From contig NC_061862.1 in the NCBI RefSeq assembly GCF_907164915.1, positions 135,771,520-135,835,519 of the forward strand: a stretch of 64,000 nucleotides of DNA, in the 5' to 3' direction. Numbering within the stretch: position 1 is the stretch's first letter; each line of letters begins with the position of its first letter. Positions 35,003 through 47,574 of the stretch are shown piece after piece. This DNA is from Impatiens glandulifera (lineage: Eukaryota; Streptophyta; Magnoliopsida; Ericales; Balsaminaceae). The position numbers and the translations under genes were made by a program. The notes beneath the pieces are model-generated. The model was not told the origin of the DNA. It worked only from the letters and a program-made list of their open reading frames with translations, and did no database searches.

Positions 35003-37380
35003 TTAATGAAAAGAAGATGTTCCAGCTTTACTTCCACTTCCTTTATTTTTTCTTCCTTTCTGTTTTTCCCATATAGCAGGGCTACAAGGAATTGTATTTT
35101 CCTTAATTTTCTTACCTTCTTGTTTTGGGATTTTTATGTTTCTCTGGTCAACTTTTTTTTGAATTGGAGATTGTACAGTTTCAATCGATTCAGCTACCTC
35201 TTCTTTATCTTTCCCATTTCCTTCACCCACTTCCCCTTTCTTGCTTTCTCCCACACTTTCCCTTTCCACAACCTCTTCGGTATTGATTCTTGCTTCCAGT
35301 TAAAGTTTCTTTGTTACCTCTTCATTCTCAGTTTTTGATTCTGAATCTCTTACCACTCTATCTTCCTTCCCCTGTTCTTCAAAACCATGTCCTAAATTTC
35401 CTTCCTTATCTTGATCCTTCTGTTTACTCAATACTGATTCTTTAGTAACATTTTTCTGCCTTTCATTCTCAACCTTTTCCTTTTCCAACATTTCTTGTTT
35501 TTCATTCTGTTTCTTTTCTGTCTCTGTCTTTGTCACTTTCTCGATCTTCTTCTTCCTTTCTTCTTCAATTATTTTCGGGCACTTGTAACAGACATGTTCG
35601 AATGTATTACAGTCAAAGCATCTATTCGGCCTCCACTCATATGAGATTCTCATAATTGTGGGTTCACCTTTTCTGTCCGTTACCGTCATCTGGTATGGAA
35701 GATTTGATCTCGGGTGTATCTCAATGCACATCCTAGCATAAGTCATATGCTCACCATTTTCTGTAGTTGGGTCCGTGTAGAGTGGACTCCCCAATAGGCT
35801 CGTAAAGTGACTTAATGCTTCAGGGTTATACATGTGGGGAGGGATGTTGCGCAATTGGAACTAGATTTGCGCAGTTTCTTTGGGCTTGCTGAAGAGGTTC
35901 ATACCTTCTGTCCATTTTTCGAGTTTCATGTAGTTTTTTCCAACAAATGTGTGCCCATTGATCAGAATACTTTCCAGATCTGATCCTTCTTTGAATTTGA
36001 GAAAGTACAAGTCATGAATGTTTGATGTTACCTTTTCTAGACCATTTTCCCCCAATTGTTCCATTAGATTTTTCTTGGTTACTAGAAATGACACCTTATT
36101 TCTTCCGATGAAGTTGCCCACTATGATATTCTTCCATGACTTTACGCAGTTTTCCTTAACTTTTTGGGGTAGTTTGAATTCAAACGGGGAACCGATAGTT
36201 TCAACTTTTGGCTTAAATGTTCCAAGGAAAATCTTTCCCCTCTCTTGAACTGGATTGTCAGCTTTTCTTTCCCCTATGTTTTTCTGCCATACATTCTGTT
36301 TCTGTTGTTCATTCTGCTCGTTACTTTGGTTTTGCCCTGTTTTCTGATCCTTCCCTTGAGTTATTCTTTGTTCTTCAGCTTTCTTTCAGACATGGTCTAC
36401 ATTCCAATTAGAATTGTTCTTGATGAAGTAGACTCTGGTTTTGGGGCATTGTGAGAGCTCTCTCAAAGTTTCAACAGACCAACTCACAATAGTATCGTAC
36501 TCCTCTTTTTTTACCAGTCTTGTAGGTAATGTAGGTTGAGCTGCTCTGTGTATTGTTGGCTTTTCTCTTTGCTTAAAACGATTTGGCCTTTCTTTCTCAG
36601 TATCAATAATTTCGTTATCTGATTTCTAAGTCCTTTCAGATTGACCCTTTCATTAAAATCAACCATCCATTTCCTCGGGTCTGTTTCTTTACCCAATACT
36701 TTCGCTGCCATTCTTTGCATTTTTCCTGTTTCACCCTAATTTTCTGCATTAATTCTTTCTCTTTCCAATTCTTTCTGAATTATTTTCTCTGCTTCTTCGT
36801 CTGATTCAGGTATCTCAATAGTCTCAAGTTAAATTTGATTCCCATTAGAATCCGAGTTATAGACCTGTGTATTTTTATTTCCTAGACTATTTTCCAGAAC
36901 TACTATATCTTTTCCTAGAGCATGTCCTAGACTATCACAATCTAGGCTATCAGCATGTATTCCACTAACAGTTCTATTATCATTTTCATTCATCTCATGA
37001 GTGTTATTGGGATTGGTAGAAAACATACCTAGCGTGTTGACTGTAAAATCCTTATTATTACTCTTGCTCACATTAGTCAGATTTCTACCATTTCCTTCTG
37101 GCTTTGGAGACCCATGATTTTCAAAGAGGATATTCGTGTGATTCTCTCCTGAGTCTATGTGGAGGTTAGTTGCATTCGAATTTTCTATCTTAGGATCAGG
37201 GGAGCATGTGTTGGATTCACCCATTGCCCGATTAAGAGAGTTGGCCGGGCTTGTACCAACTGTTGACAAAGAGGGAATTTCCCGTACTACTGAAGCTACG
37301 ATGTTTGCAAAAGTCATATTTAAAGTGGCCGACACGGACAGACTCGTGTCAGCGAAGCTTTTAACAACTTTATAGTACAC
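35003..37380 (-). pseudogene. LINE ORF1 (DUF4283 and CCHC nucleic-acid-binding protein)
   Basis: The N-terminal part (37380-36829) is Asn/Ser-rich, with a likely start at the ATG near 37318 or at 37380. A DUF4283-type region (36121-35700) is followed by a CCHC knuckle CFDCNTFEHVCYKC (about 35620-35580). A long Lys/Glu-rich tail runs to 35003. A frameshift lies between 36511 and 36121, with stops near 36829, 35857 and 35300. ORF1 proteins of plant L1 elements bind the element's RNA. Confidence 0.8.
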
Positions 37381-37720
37381 ATAGGTTTGAAATTGATTTC
37401 CTAATGTACTCTAGTCTTGACCGAGAGATCGATGAGTAGATTTAGTAAATTTCTGCGAAAAGACGACCCTTCCGACCGAGAGATGAAATCACGACGCACA
37501 CGGAACACGAATCGCACAAATTGCACAGATGGCACAGTTCGCACGACAACGAATGGTGCGTGATTTCTTTGCGACTGCGAATGAGGGTTTCTTCAACGAC
37601 GATTACGACCGCGACGGCATATCGCGGCACACACGGCACGCTGATCACACAGTTCGCACTTCACCTAGGGTTTTGCCGTCGAGAGAGATTGGAGAGATGC
37701 ATACGTCAAAAACCAATATC

Positions 37721-37958
37721 AAACATACTCTTAAGAGGAAATTGTCATTTTACCAATATCAAACATACTATAAACAATACTTAAATATAAGATTTGTAGA
37801 TTTACTTGTCTCTCTATTAACATGAATGATATTTGTTGGAATTTGAAAACTTTTAAAATATTAAAAAATTAATGAAGATTAATATTATATTTTTATTATA
37901 GACTCTACTAAATATTTTTTTAACCGTATGATAAACGATAAAATAATAATATATTTTT
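37721..37958. other. Host unit 2 between LINE and MITE
   Basis: Colinear with about 6130-6300 of unit 1; no gene. It ends in TATATTTTT (37950-37958), the target duplication of the next element. Confidence 0.7.
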
Positions 37959-38984
<1,026 letters not shown>

Positions 38985-39159
38985 TATATTTTTATATAGA
39001 AAATATAAAAAAAAAAAATTGAAACTAAAATTTCTAACTAAAAATATAGTAAAATACACTACATTGAATTATATTATAATTCTAATTTTAATTTCACTAA
39101 ATATTTTACCAAACTTAAGTTCATGATTAACGAACACACCCTATAATATATATTATTTA

Positions 39160-39440
39160 TAAGAAATATTATGTTGATAAAAAAATAATATTATAAATAT
39201 TTAACAAATATATTATATTTTGAAATTGTGTAAATCTCTATAAATATTAATATATTATAAATATTTTAAAAAATATATTATATTTTGAAATTGTGTGAAT
39301 TTCTGTAATATATAGAGATTCACACAATTTCAGAATATAATATATTTTTTAAAATATTTATAATATATTAATATTATAGAGATTTACACAATTTCAAAAT
39401 ATAATATATTTGTTAAATATTTATAATATTATTTATACCT
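39160..39440. repeat. Large palindrome upstream of DEFL2
   Basis: The left arm (about 39160-39305) and right arm (about 39312-39440) are inverted copies of AT-rich sequence. They share the word GAAATTGTGTGAATTTC and its complement, and contain nested direct copies of TATTATATTTTGAAATTG. Unit 1 has one copy of the arm sequence near 6340-6400. The palindrome ends only about 10 bp before the DEFL2 TATA box. Confidence 0.8.
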
Positions 39441-39450
39441 TGTCTTCACC

Positions 39451-39459
39451 TATAAATAG
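39451..39459 (+). promoter_or_regulatory. TATA box of DEFL2
   Basis: TATAAATAG stands in the same ~70-bp leader context as DEFL1 and DEFL3, but the sequence further upstream is different, without the Tourist-like MITE. Confidence 0.7.
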
Positions 39460-39527
39460 TTGAATTCATATTATATTAATTTACAAATACAAAGAAGTAA
39501 AAAATCTCAAGTGAAAGATATTTGGCC

Positions 39528-39773
39528 ATGGCAATTTCACAAATAAGATCTTCATTCATCATTCTTTGCTTATTGTGCATTTGGGTTGGTTCTGTGTACA
39601 GCATAATAGAGAATGAAAAGAGTTATGTATATGGAGGGTCTTGTCTTAACTCCAAGAGCTGCATTAATACTTGCTTGAAAATGGGGTTTAAAAAGGGTGG
39701 AGTATGTCATATCGAAGGTCCTTCCCTTATCCCTATTCCCCCTTATTGGACGTGTAGCTGCATTTCTAACTAA
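39528..39773 (+). CDS. Defensin-like secreted six-cysteine peptide (DEFL2)
   Basis: 81 residues. The ATG at 39528 is used rather than an in-frame TTG at 39522, because it aligns with the starts of DEFL1 and DEFL3. The signal peptide covers residues 1-25 (ending GSVYS). The cysteines are at 39, 45, 49, 60, 76 and 78, spacing C-x5-C-x3-C-x10-C-x15-C-x1-C. The CINTCLKMGFKKGGVC core is shared with DEFL3, while the C1-C2 segment (LNSKS) and the C4-C5 loop (HIEGPSLIPIPPYWT) differ. The ORF is intact despite the transposons on both sides of this unit, which suggests selection or recent duplication. The function is secreted defence or signalling by family membership only. Confidence 0.8.
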   Translation: MAISQIRSSFIILCLLCIWVGSVYSIIENEKSYVYGGSCLNSKSCINTCLKMGFKKGGVCHIEGPSLIPIPPYWTCSCISN

Positions 39774-40239
39774 TTGTACTATTTTTTTTATGAAATTTAC
39801 TAGACGATATAAATAATATTATTTGGGTCTCTTTGTCAAGATATTTTCATTAATTTTATTTATAAAACTAGTGAATTTGGTTAACTTCACATTATAAAAT
39901 ATTTATTCAACAAGAAAGAAGATATTTTAGACCGATCAGAATCTTCTAAGAAGAATGAACATTTAAATAAATGAATATATTTGAAACCCTTATTTTTATT
40001 CCAAATAAGAGTTAGAAGGAGAATGACGACATACCGATGATTCTCTTAACTTTCCTAGACCCCTAGCTCGCCCTTGGAGTCTAGAATTAACAAGAACAAA
40101 CTCTTCCCTTTCTCTAAGCAATCTAGGATTCTATCAAATATGACACAAACCTACTAGTTAAAACCCGAAGCCCAATTATTAAATTTCAGCTTCAATTTCC
40201 AAAATTCCCTTTTGTTTGTTTTAGCTTATCGGGGTTAAT
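39774..40239. other. Conserved 3' flank of DEFL2
   Basis: Matches 7435-7978, shortened by ~80 bp. No ORF is conserved. It probably holds the 3' UTR. Confidence 0.5.
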
Positions 40240-40455
40240 TAGAGACTTATGGTTAACGACGAGATGTGATGCAGTTATAATCTTACTCCTTGGATCCACA
40301 AGAGTACGTAGAAATTTATTATTTTGGAAATGTTTTCACAAACAGTTTTAGATTTTCAAAATTTCATAAAAACTCTGACTAACCAACTCATGATTAAATA
40401 CATATAAGTTATTTATATTCTATCAAAATGGCTTATACTCAGTTATAGTATATAA

Positions 40456-40727
40456 AAGTAAGGCAACTTATGCAGTTGCATAGGTTACCATTTTTTAATA
40501 TTTAATAATATTATATTATTAATATTACTTTTTCCTTTTTTTTATTCTTTAATATTAAATATATATTATAAAAATAACTTTTTTATCTCTTTTTTAGTGT
40601 CCGTATTATAATATATTAATTATTTATATTTTATTTTATATTATATTATTAAAATTAAAAAAAAATTACTGCTTTAAAGGTTCAAAATTTAAATTTGTAT
40701 AGGGCCCCAAATTCTCAGTGGGTCATG
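40456..40727. mobile_element. Unclassified 272-bp insertion with 9-bp TSD
   Basis: AGTATATAA is duplicated on both sides (40447-40455 and 40728-40736), and segments A and B have the single-copy empty site. The ends (AAGTAAGGCAACTTATGC and CTCAGTGGGTCATG) are not inverted repeats. It could be a SINE fragment or another non-autonomous element. No ORF. Confidence 0.6.
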
Positions 40728-41120
40728 AGTATATAACCCAACTCAAATAGTAAAATCACATTAATCTTGATTTAATTAGCAAGGTAATATTTTCAAGAAA
40801 TTAATAAAGAAATTATTTTAGAAAAAGTTCCTATTAAAAAAATATATTATCAGCTCTCTTACCATTAATGTATTTATTTAATTTCGTCGATACATTTTTG
40901 TTTAAAATTTTAATATTCACCTTCATAATAATTTTTATTTTAATTTAAGATATTGAAAATAAAAATTAAATTCATTATTTTGGACGATTAAACTTGAAAA
41001 TAAACTCTCAATTAAACTATCATAATAAGTTATCAATGTATAATGAATTTTGTGGTCTTATATCTATGTTGTTTTCTTATATGAATTATAATTTTATTTA
41101 TTATATTGGTTAAAAATCTC

Positions 41121-41418
<298 letters not shown>

Positions 41419-41754
41419 CATATATATATATATATTTATTATTTTTATACCAAATAAGTTTAAATACAATGTGCACTAATGTGCAACATTATTTTTGCAA
41501 TAATAGACATCAATTTACAATTTTGCAACTTACTAAATTTTACAAATATGGCAACAAAAATTGCACATAAATTGTCCAGCACTTTTTGCAATTTTTATTC
41601 TTAATTTTAAAAAATAAAATTGTTGAATAAGTTGTATATTAAATTTGTTCTTGGTTATTCATTTTCATTTTTATTACCTTAAGTCATATAGCATAAACAT
41701 TAGTTGTTACAAAGATTGGAATAAATATTATTTTGAACTTTTCACTTTATAAAA

Positions 41755-42725
41755 TCAAAATCCTATCTTTTGATAGGTACATGACATTGTTTTTATATGA
41801 TTCAACTAAACTTTATCTATTGATAAGTACTTGAGATCATTCGTACATGATTCAATCGAACTCTATCTCTTGATAGGTACATGCCATCATTATTTTATAC
41901 GATTCAACTAAAACTTTATCTGTTGATACGTACTCGAGATCATTCGTACACGATCCAACCAAAACTCTATATCTCGATATGTACATGCCATCGTTTTATA
42001 CGATTCAACTAAAACCTTATATGTTGATAAGTACCCGAGATCATTCGTACATGATCAAACCAAAATTCTAAATCTTGATAGATACATGACAACATTTTTT
42101 ATATGATTCAACTAAAATCTTATATGTTGATAAGTACTCGAGATCATCCGTACATGATCCAACCAAAAATCCTATTTGTTAATAGGTACAAGAGATCATT
42201 TGCGTATGATCCACAAAAACTGTAATTATAAATAGGTACATAATATCGTTTTTATAGGATCACATTGAAATTAAACATATATGTTGATAATACCACAATC
42301 ATTTATATATGATCACACTACATATTACTTGTTAGTAACTTTCGTGACAAGTTTATCAACTTTCACGTAAATATATATATTGATAGTACCATGATCATTT
42401 ATATATGATTGCACTACATGTCACTTATTAGTATCTTTCGTCACTAATTTATCAAGTTTCACGTGAACCTATATGTTGATAGTACTTTGATCTTTTTTTT
42501 ACCATGATCATTATAAAAAACATTACTTATCGATAACTCACGTGAGCTAGTTTGTCAAATCTTACGTAAACATATTTGTTGATAGTACCTTAATCATTTT
42601 TTTACCATAATCACTTTAAAAACGTTACTTGTCGATAACTCACGTGAGCAAGTTTGTCAACTATCACGTAAACTTATCCATTGATAATATACAATCATTT
42701 GCACATGATCGTTTTAAATATTATA
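41755..42725. repeat. Degenerate ~50-55 bp tandem array, copy C
   Basis: Paralogue of arrays A and B with the same monomer order. The Gypsy element sits at its right end. Confidence 0.8.
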
Positions 42726-43219
42726 TGTTAAGCTTGAAACTATAACTTCACTTTCTGAGTTCTTGATTAAAGAAACGTGTTCTTCATTGATGGGACCGAG
42801 TATAGAATTCTTTGATCAAGTGCAGCGGATATAATATGATAAGAGAATTCGAGGTTAAAGAGAGAAAAAATCGGGGTGAGAAGAGAATACTACTAGAATA
42901 TACCTAGTAGTCCAAGATAGAGGTTCAAGGCCAAGAGAATAACTTAGAGTAACAACTTTCACAAGCTTCAAATTCATAGCCCAAAAAGTGGGGTGGGCAT
43001 CAGCATTTAAAGCGGCTGAATTACCTAAGAGTAGTTAGTTACAAACTTGTTACAACAACTTGCAGAAATAACAGAATTCGGTTTGAGAGAAATATAAGAG
43101 AAGGGAAACAAAATAGAATTATTAAACAAAAAAACATAAACTGGCCCATGTGCACCATAGGACCGATAAAGGGTGTCGGAAATATTCTAAGACTGAGGCC
43201 TTGATGCGTGGACCTAACA
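42726..43219 (-). repeat. 3' LTR of the Gypsy derivative
   Basis: Closely similar to 45497-45987, with scattered single-base differences, so the insertion is not brand new but fairly young. Confidence 0.9.
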
Positions 43220-43300
43220 TAATCTCCCTCCTTCAAAGTTCGTCGCCCACGACGTAAAAGAACATGGATCGGTCAGCCTCTAATGCGCATCCTCAAAACT

Positions 43301-43871
43301 TCAAAAAAGACTATTGCTTTGGTCGGGCTTGAGAATGTTCAGTAAGGGTCGCAGCATAGGACCGAATTTCTTAAAAAACTTTCGACAGAATCGTTTCAAT
43401 AGTGGAGCTGGTCGGGTCCTTGTGGTCTTTTGCGATGTCGGGTCACTCGCCACTCCGCCCATGTAAGGAATTTCTGTGCACCCAAGGTCGAGTTTTTCAT
43501 TGTTTAGAGCTGACCTTTGTTGCTGCAATGTCGCCAAGACTTGGAGCAAATATATAAAAAACTTCTTCCATCTTCGATTATACTCTATGGTGTTATTAAA
43601 AATCCAGGCCAAGTCTTTTTTCCCGAACCAGCATAACAGGGGCAGCGAAAGAACCATAGCTTCTAATTATTCTCCTAACTTGTGGTCGGTCTTCAGGTTG
43701 CTGGAATAGAGCATTGAACACTTCAAATAGTTGTTGGAGATCTTTAGGAACATCTTCCAAGGTCATTGTCGCGAGGGACACAATTTGGCCTTCAGGCTTA
43801 CTTTTTATTTGCACTTTGGCAGCAACACTACATTCATCTAAATTCTTTTCCATCTGGTTTCCATGCATCAA
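43301..43871 (-). pseudogene. Gypsy reverse transcriptase remnant
   Basis: The part at 43871-43596 contains the approach to the RT domain and a SFAAPVMLVREKR motif resembling the usual SPFSSPVLLVKKK. It then jumps, in another frame (43657-43301), to the C-terminal RT segment with a DLGCTEIPYMGG stretch and a FFKKFGPMLRPL motif. The central RT, including the YxDD box, is deleted. Confidence 0.75.
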
Positions 43872-44030
43872 GGAGACCTGCGACCGAGGAATCCCCTTTA
43901 GGACTGTGGTTATGCCTTGCTTCTCATACGAAAGGGTTAGCTTTTCGAAGTTCCAAGATGAAGGACCTAAAGTAATCAGCTATTCAATTCTCAGCACAAT
44001 ATCATATCCGTCCATGGAAATTACCTTCAT

Positions 44031-45439
44031 TTATGTTTGATAGTCATTGCCTTCCATCGACCACTTCAAGTCTTTGCAAACGCTAGAGCATAAAACATTG
44101 GACCCATCGACCACTATAACCGATTGCACCCGGGTTGCTATGCTTTTGTTGTCTATTTTCTCCAAAATCCTGATATTGATAAAATTGTGGGTGATGCCTG
44201 TATCGATCAGGATCACTACCGGCATGTTCCCAACTTTGCCAAGAATCTGGAGCATTTGAAAGGCTTTAGAACCGGTCAATGCATGTAAGGATATGGCTGG
44301 TTCTTCCCTTGCCCCGAGCAACGAAGGTAGATCATCCAAAATAGATTCTTGAATGGGTTCTTGATGTTCTTGATGATTGGCCGAGACCATGAATAATCTG
44401 GATTTGCACATATGGTTTGGTTGCCATTTTTCATTGCAAGTGTAGCATAGGACCTTCTTTCTCTTTTCATCCATTAAGACCAGGTCTAATTGTTTAACAT
44501 GGCCCTGTTTTGCACTTGAAGAGGACCCATATGATGAATTCTTGATGTCGGTATTGGTGCTTGGCCAGGCTGTATTAATATTAGATGGTGTGGGCAGCAA
44601 TGGTGCTTCGGTGTTGTACAAGTGCCCACTGAACATTAGGGACCGGTATGTTGCTTCTTGGACCTTAGCCATGGTCATGGCTTCGTTTAGAGAATCTGGG
44701 AATCGCAACCTGATACAATTTGCAATTTCCTCCCTTAGACCGGACAAGTAGAAATCTATGACGTATTCCTTTGGCATGCTGTAGAGTTTTTGAGAGATCG
44801 ACATATATCGCAGATTATATTCTTGAACCGAACCAACCTGTTTCAAATTCATTAGCTGCCTCATTGGAGTGTCGTGTATAGAGGGCCCAAATTGCGCCAA
44901 GAGGTCTCTCTTGAACACATCCCATGATAATGCTTCCATATGGTTTCGGTTTTAAAGATATGACCCGTACCACATTCTTGCTTCGCCAGAAAAGTGAATG
45001 GGGGGATTTCTAATTTAGTGGCATCATTTGTCTTGTCTACCCTGAAGAATTGCTCGACAGATATCAGCCAGCCCTCGACATCGGGTCCATCAAACCGAGG
45101 GAAGTCAACCTTGGTTAGCCGAGTGGAAGGAACATAGTGTTGGTCGCGGTTCTGGCCAGGGTGATGGGGGCGATATGGAAGATCGTGGCAAGAAGGCTTA
45201 TCATCATCATAGGGGCCAGTGCGGGGATCTTGGCCCTTACCCGATGCACCACTTTCAATTGTTGCAAGTCTTTCTTCAGCAATATTAAATCTTCCGTCCA
45301 TGTTATTGCTTAGTTCGGCTATTTGTTGTTTAAGGGCAGCATGCATAGCAGCCAATTCAGTCATGTGTTGGTGCAAAATGGCCTTCGTAGCGGCTGATTG
45401 TTGGAAAAATCCTTCAATTAGGAACTTTAGCGCCTCCAT
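44031..45439 (-). pseudogene. Gypsy gag-protease
   Basis: Gag starts at 45439 with a coiled-coil-like N-terminus and contains the VDFPRFDGPDVEGWL motif typical of plant Ty3/Gypsy gag. A frameshift at about 44950 moves the reading to 44939-44031. That part has the retrotransposon gag domain, a CYTCNEKWQPNHMC zinc knuckle and a retropepsin motif LIDTGITHNFI (about 44213-44181). Confidence 0.8.
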
Positions 45440-45496
45440 TTCTGTCTACTGGCGGGTTTCTACCATTTGGAGAATCCCCCAGCTCTGATACCAATA

Positions 45497-45987
45497 TGTT
45501 AAGCTTGAAACTATAACTTAACTCTCCAAGTTGTTAATTCAAGAAACGTGTTCTTGATTGATGGGACCGAGTATGGAATTCTTTGATCAAGTGCAGCAGA
45601 TATAATGTGATAAGAGAATTCGAGGTTAAAGAGAGAAGAAACGGTGGTGAGAAGAGAATACTACTAGAATACACCTAGTAGTCCAAGATAGAGGTTCAAG
45701 GCCGAGAGAATAACTTAGAGTAACAACTTTCACAAGCTTCAATTCATAGCCCAAAAAGTGGGGTGGGAATCAGCATTTAAAATAGCTGAATTATCCAAGA
45801 GTAATTAGTTACAAACTTGTTACAACAACTTGCAGAAATAACATAATTCGGTTTGAGAGAAATATAAGAGAAGGAAAACAAAACAGAATTATTAAACAAA
45901 AAATATAAACTGGCCATGTGCACCATAGGACTGATAAAGGGTGCCGGAAATATTCTAGGACTGAGGCCTTGATGCGTAGACCTAACA
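45497..45987 (-). repeat. 5' LTR of the Gypsy derivative
   Basis: 491 bp, TGTTAAGC...CCTAACA, next to the primer-binding site. Confidence 0.9.
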
Positions 45988-46198
45988 TGTTGCTTGTGAG
46001 TAACTCACATGAATAAGTTTATCAAACTTTCATGTCCCCTTATGTCTTATTTATTGACATTAACTCTGATAATTTGTATATGATCATCCCATGAAAGATT
46101 AATCAAATACTTTCGACCGATAATTATAAAAAATGCATCTGACATGAATAGTCTGTTGATATTCACGTCCAATAAAAGTTGATTTCTCAACAATATCC

Positions 46199-46414
46199 AT
46201 GGTTATTCCTACACCGTCATCATATAGACTTTGTGGACGCTTTGTTAAGATTCGTGAACAAGATCCAAAGATCAAGACCATCCTTAGTCCAAAATTAATC
46301 CTTGTTTGGATAAATACCAAAGAAGGATTCATAATCACGGAGAAATGCTCGAAAAACATTGACAAATTCTACCCACAGCAACACGAAGATTGCACTAGCA
46401 TCTACTCACTCTAG
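46199..46414 (+). pseudogene. Conserved exon-like fragment, copy C (open)
   Basis: A 71-codon plus-strand ORF, the only copy of the three without the internal TGA: the codon reads TGG here. It contains FVKIREQDPKIK and ends by a HEDCTSI stretch near the possible splice donor. The family is not recognised, and the flanks have no supported exons. Confidence 0.4.
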
Positions 46415-46974
46415 GTTCAAACTTTTCATTACCCTCACAAAAAAAATGTAAATTGGACAGGAAAACCTAGTGTCATATGTCATACTTGAACCCATGTTTT
46501 CACAAACTAATTTGTTGTAATCAAACTTGGTCCGAGAGAGCACTCTATAAGCAATAAAACTTTACCTACCAAATTTATAAATTTTAAAATAATTATTTTG
46601 AAAAAATAAACTAAAATATATTTAAATTAAGGCCAAAGCATAGTTAAATAATTATTGTAATAATTAAATCCCAATTAATTAAAATAATTGCCAAGGAAAA
46701 TAAATAAAGTAATTTGAGAAAAATGTTGTATTCATTTTATCTCAAATTAATTTCATGTGGTCAAAAAATTTTTAAAAAAATAATTTAGGATATATGTTGT
46801 ATCTATTTTATCCCAAATAAATTATTTACAAAACCCAAAAAATATACATAAAATAAAATAAAATAAATAGGCAAATAAATTTCATATTTATTAAAAATAT
46901 TTTTTATATTTTGTAAGTTAAAAATGGAGCCAAAAGGTATTGAAAAAAAATCAATTTTAAACAAGCTCCAAAGC

Positions 46975-47235
46975 TGAAAAAGGTCTGGGATCTACTACAA
47001 CCGAAATCAAGAGAAATATGTGCAACAAGCTTCATAATCATCAGATGAGCGCTGAAATATCATCCTACGCCCAAGAGTTAGTTGCATTGCCCGCTTAATG
47101 GAAGAGACACTCGATTGCGAAGTAGCGGAACAACTAACACGCGCTTTAATGTCGTTATCCCAGACACAACGAAGCGTTGACGGAACGCAAACGAAATTCC
47201 CAAGCTTTCGCATTTCAGCCTGAAACGCCAAGGAT
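46975..47235. other. Conserved GC-richer block, copy C
   Basis: Second copy of 3340-3620, with small indels that break the ORF seen there. Confidence 0.4.
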
Positions 47236-47574
47236 CACAATCCCAAGCCCTCAATCAATCCCATACGAAATATGTCATCAAAATTTTCAAGCTTTTCTTG
47301 AAAATTTTGAATCTTTGTATAAGACTGTCAAGCTCGAATCTGGGAATTCATAAATATCTTAAAAGAGTTTAGGAGTGCTCTCCAACTCACAATAAATTTC
47401 TAAACATACTGTAATTCGATTTACAAGTTCAATTGAATTTTTATATTTTAGTTCGACCAGTTTTATATACTGCTTGATTGTTCAATTTCTTGATTGGAAA
47501 ATGATCCTATGTTCATTTACAAGATTTATGTTGAAACTAAACTAGGTCAATCAATTTAAATCGAAAGTACATAA

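Larger units (their letters stand above)
31276..37705 (-). mobile_element. Full-length L1-type LINE
   Basis: A 6.4-kb non-LTR retrotransposon on the minus strand, with a poly(A) tail seen as T10 at 31276-31285. A perfect 15-bp target duplication TCAAAAACCAATATC lies on both sides (31261-31275 and 37706-37720), and unit 1 keeps the single-copy empty site near 6130. It has a 5' UTR of about 320 bp (37381-37705), ORF1 and ORF2, all with stops and frameshifts. Confidence 0.95.
42726..45987 (-). mobile_element. Internally deleted Ty3/Gypsy retrotransposon
   Basis: Two LTRs of ~492 bp (42726-43219 and 45497-45987), both TGTTAAGC...CCTAACA, bound a 2.3-kb interior on the minus strand. An initiator-Met primer-binding site TGGTATCAGAGC lies at 45482-45493 (minus strand), and a polypurine tract AGGAGGGAGATTA lies beside the other LTR at 43220-43232. 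Unit homology resumes immediately after it, but the flanking 5-mers (TTATA and TGTTG) do not match. RNase H and integrase are missing, so it is a non-autonomous deletion derivative. Confidence 0.9.

Noticed and set aside
42721..45992. Target-site duplication for the Gypsy derivative
   Set aside because: The adjacent 5-mers TTATA and TGTTG do not match, so none is claimed although the boundaries are clear from unit homology.
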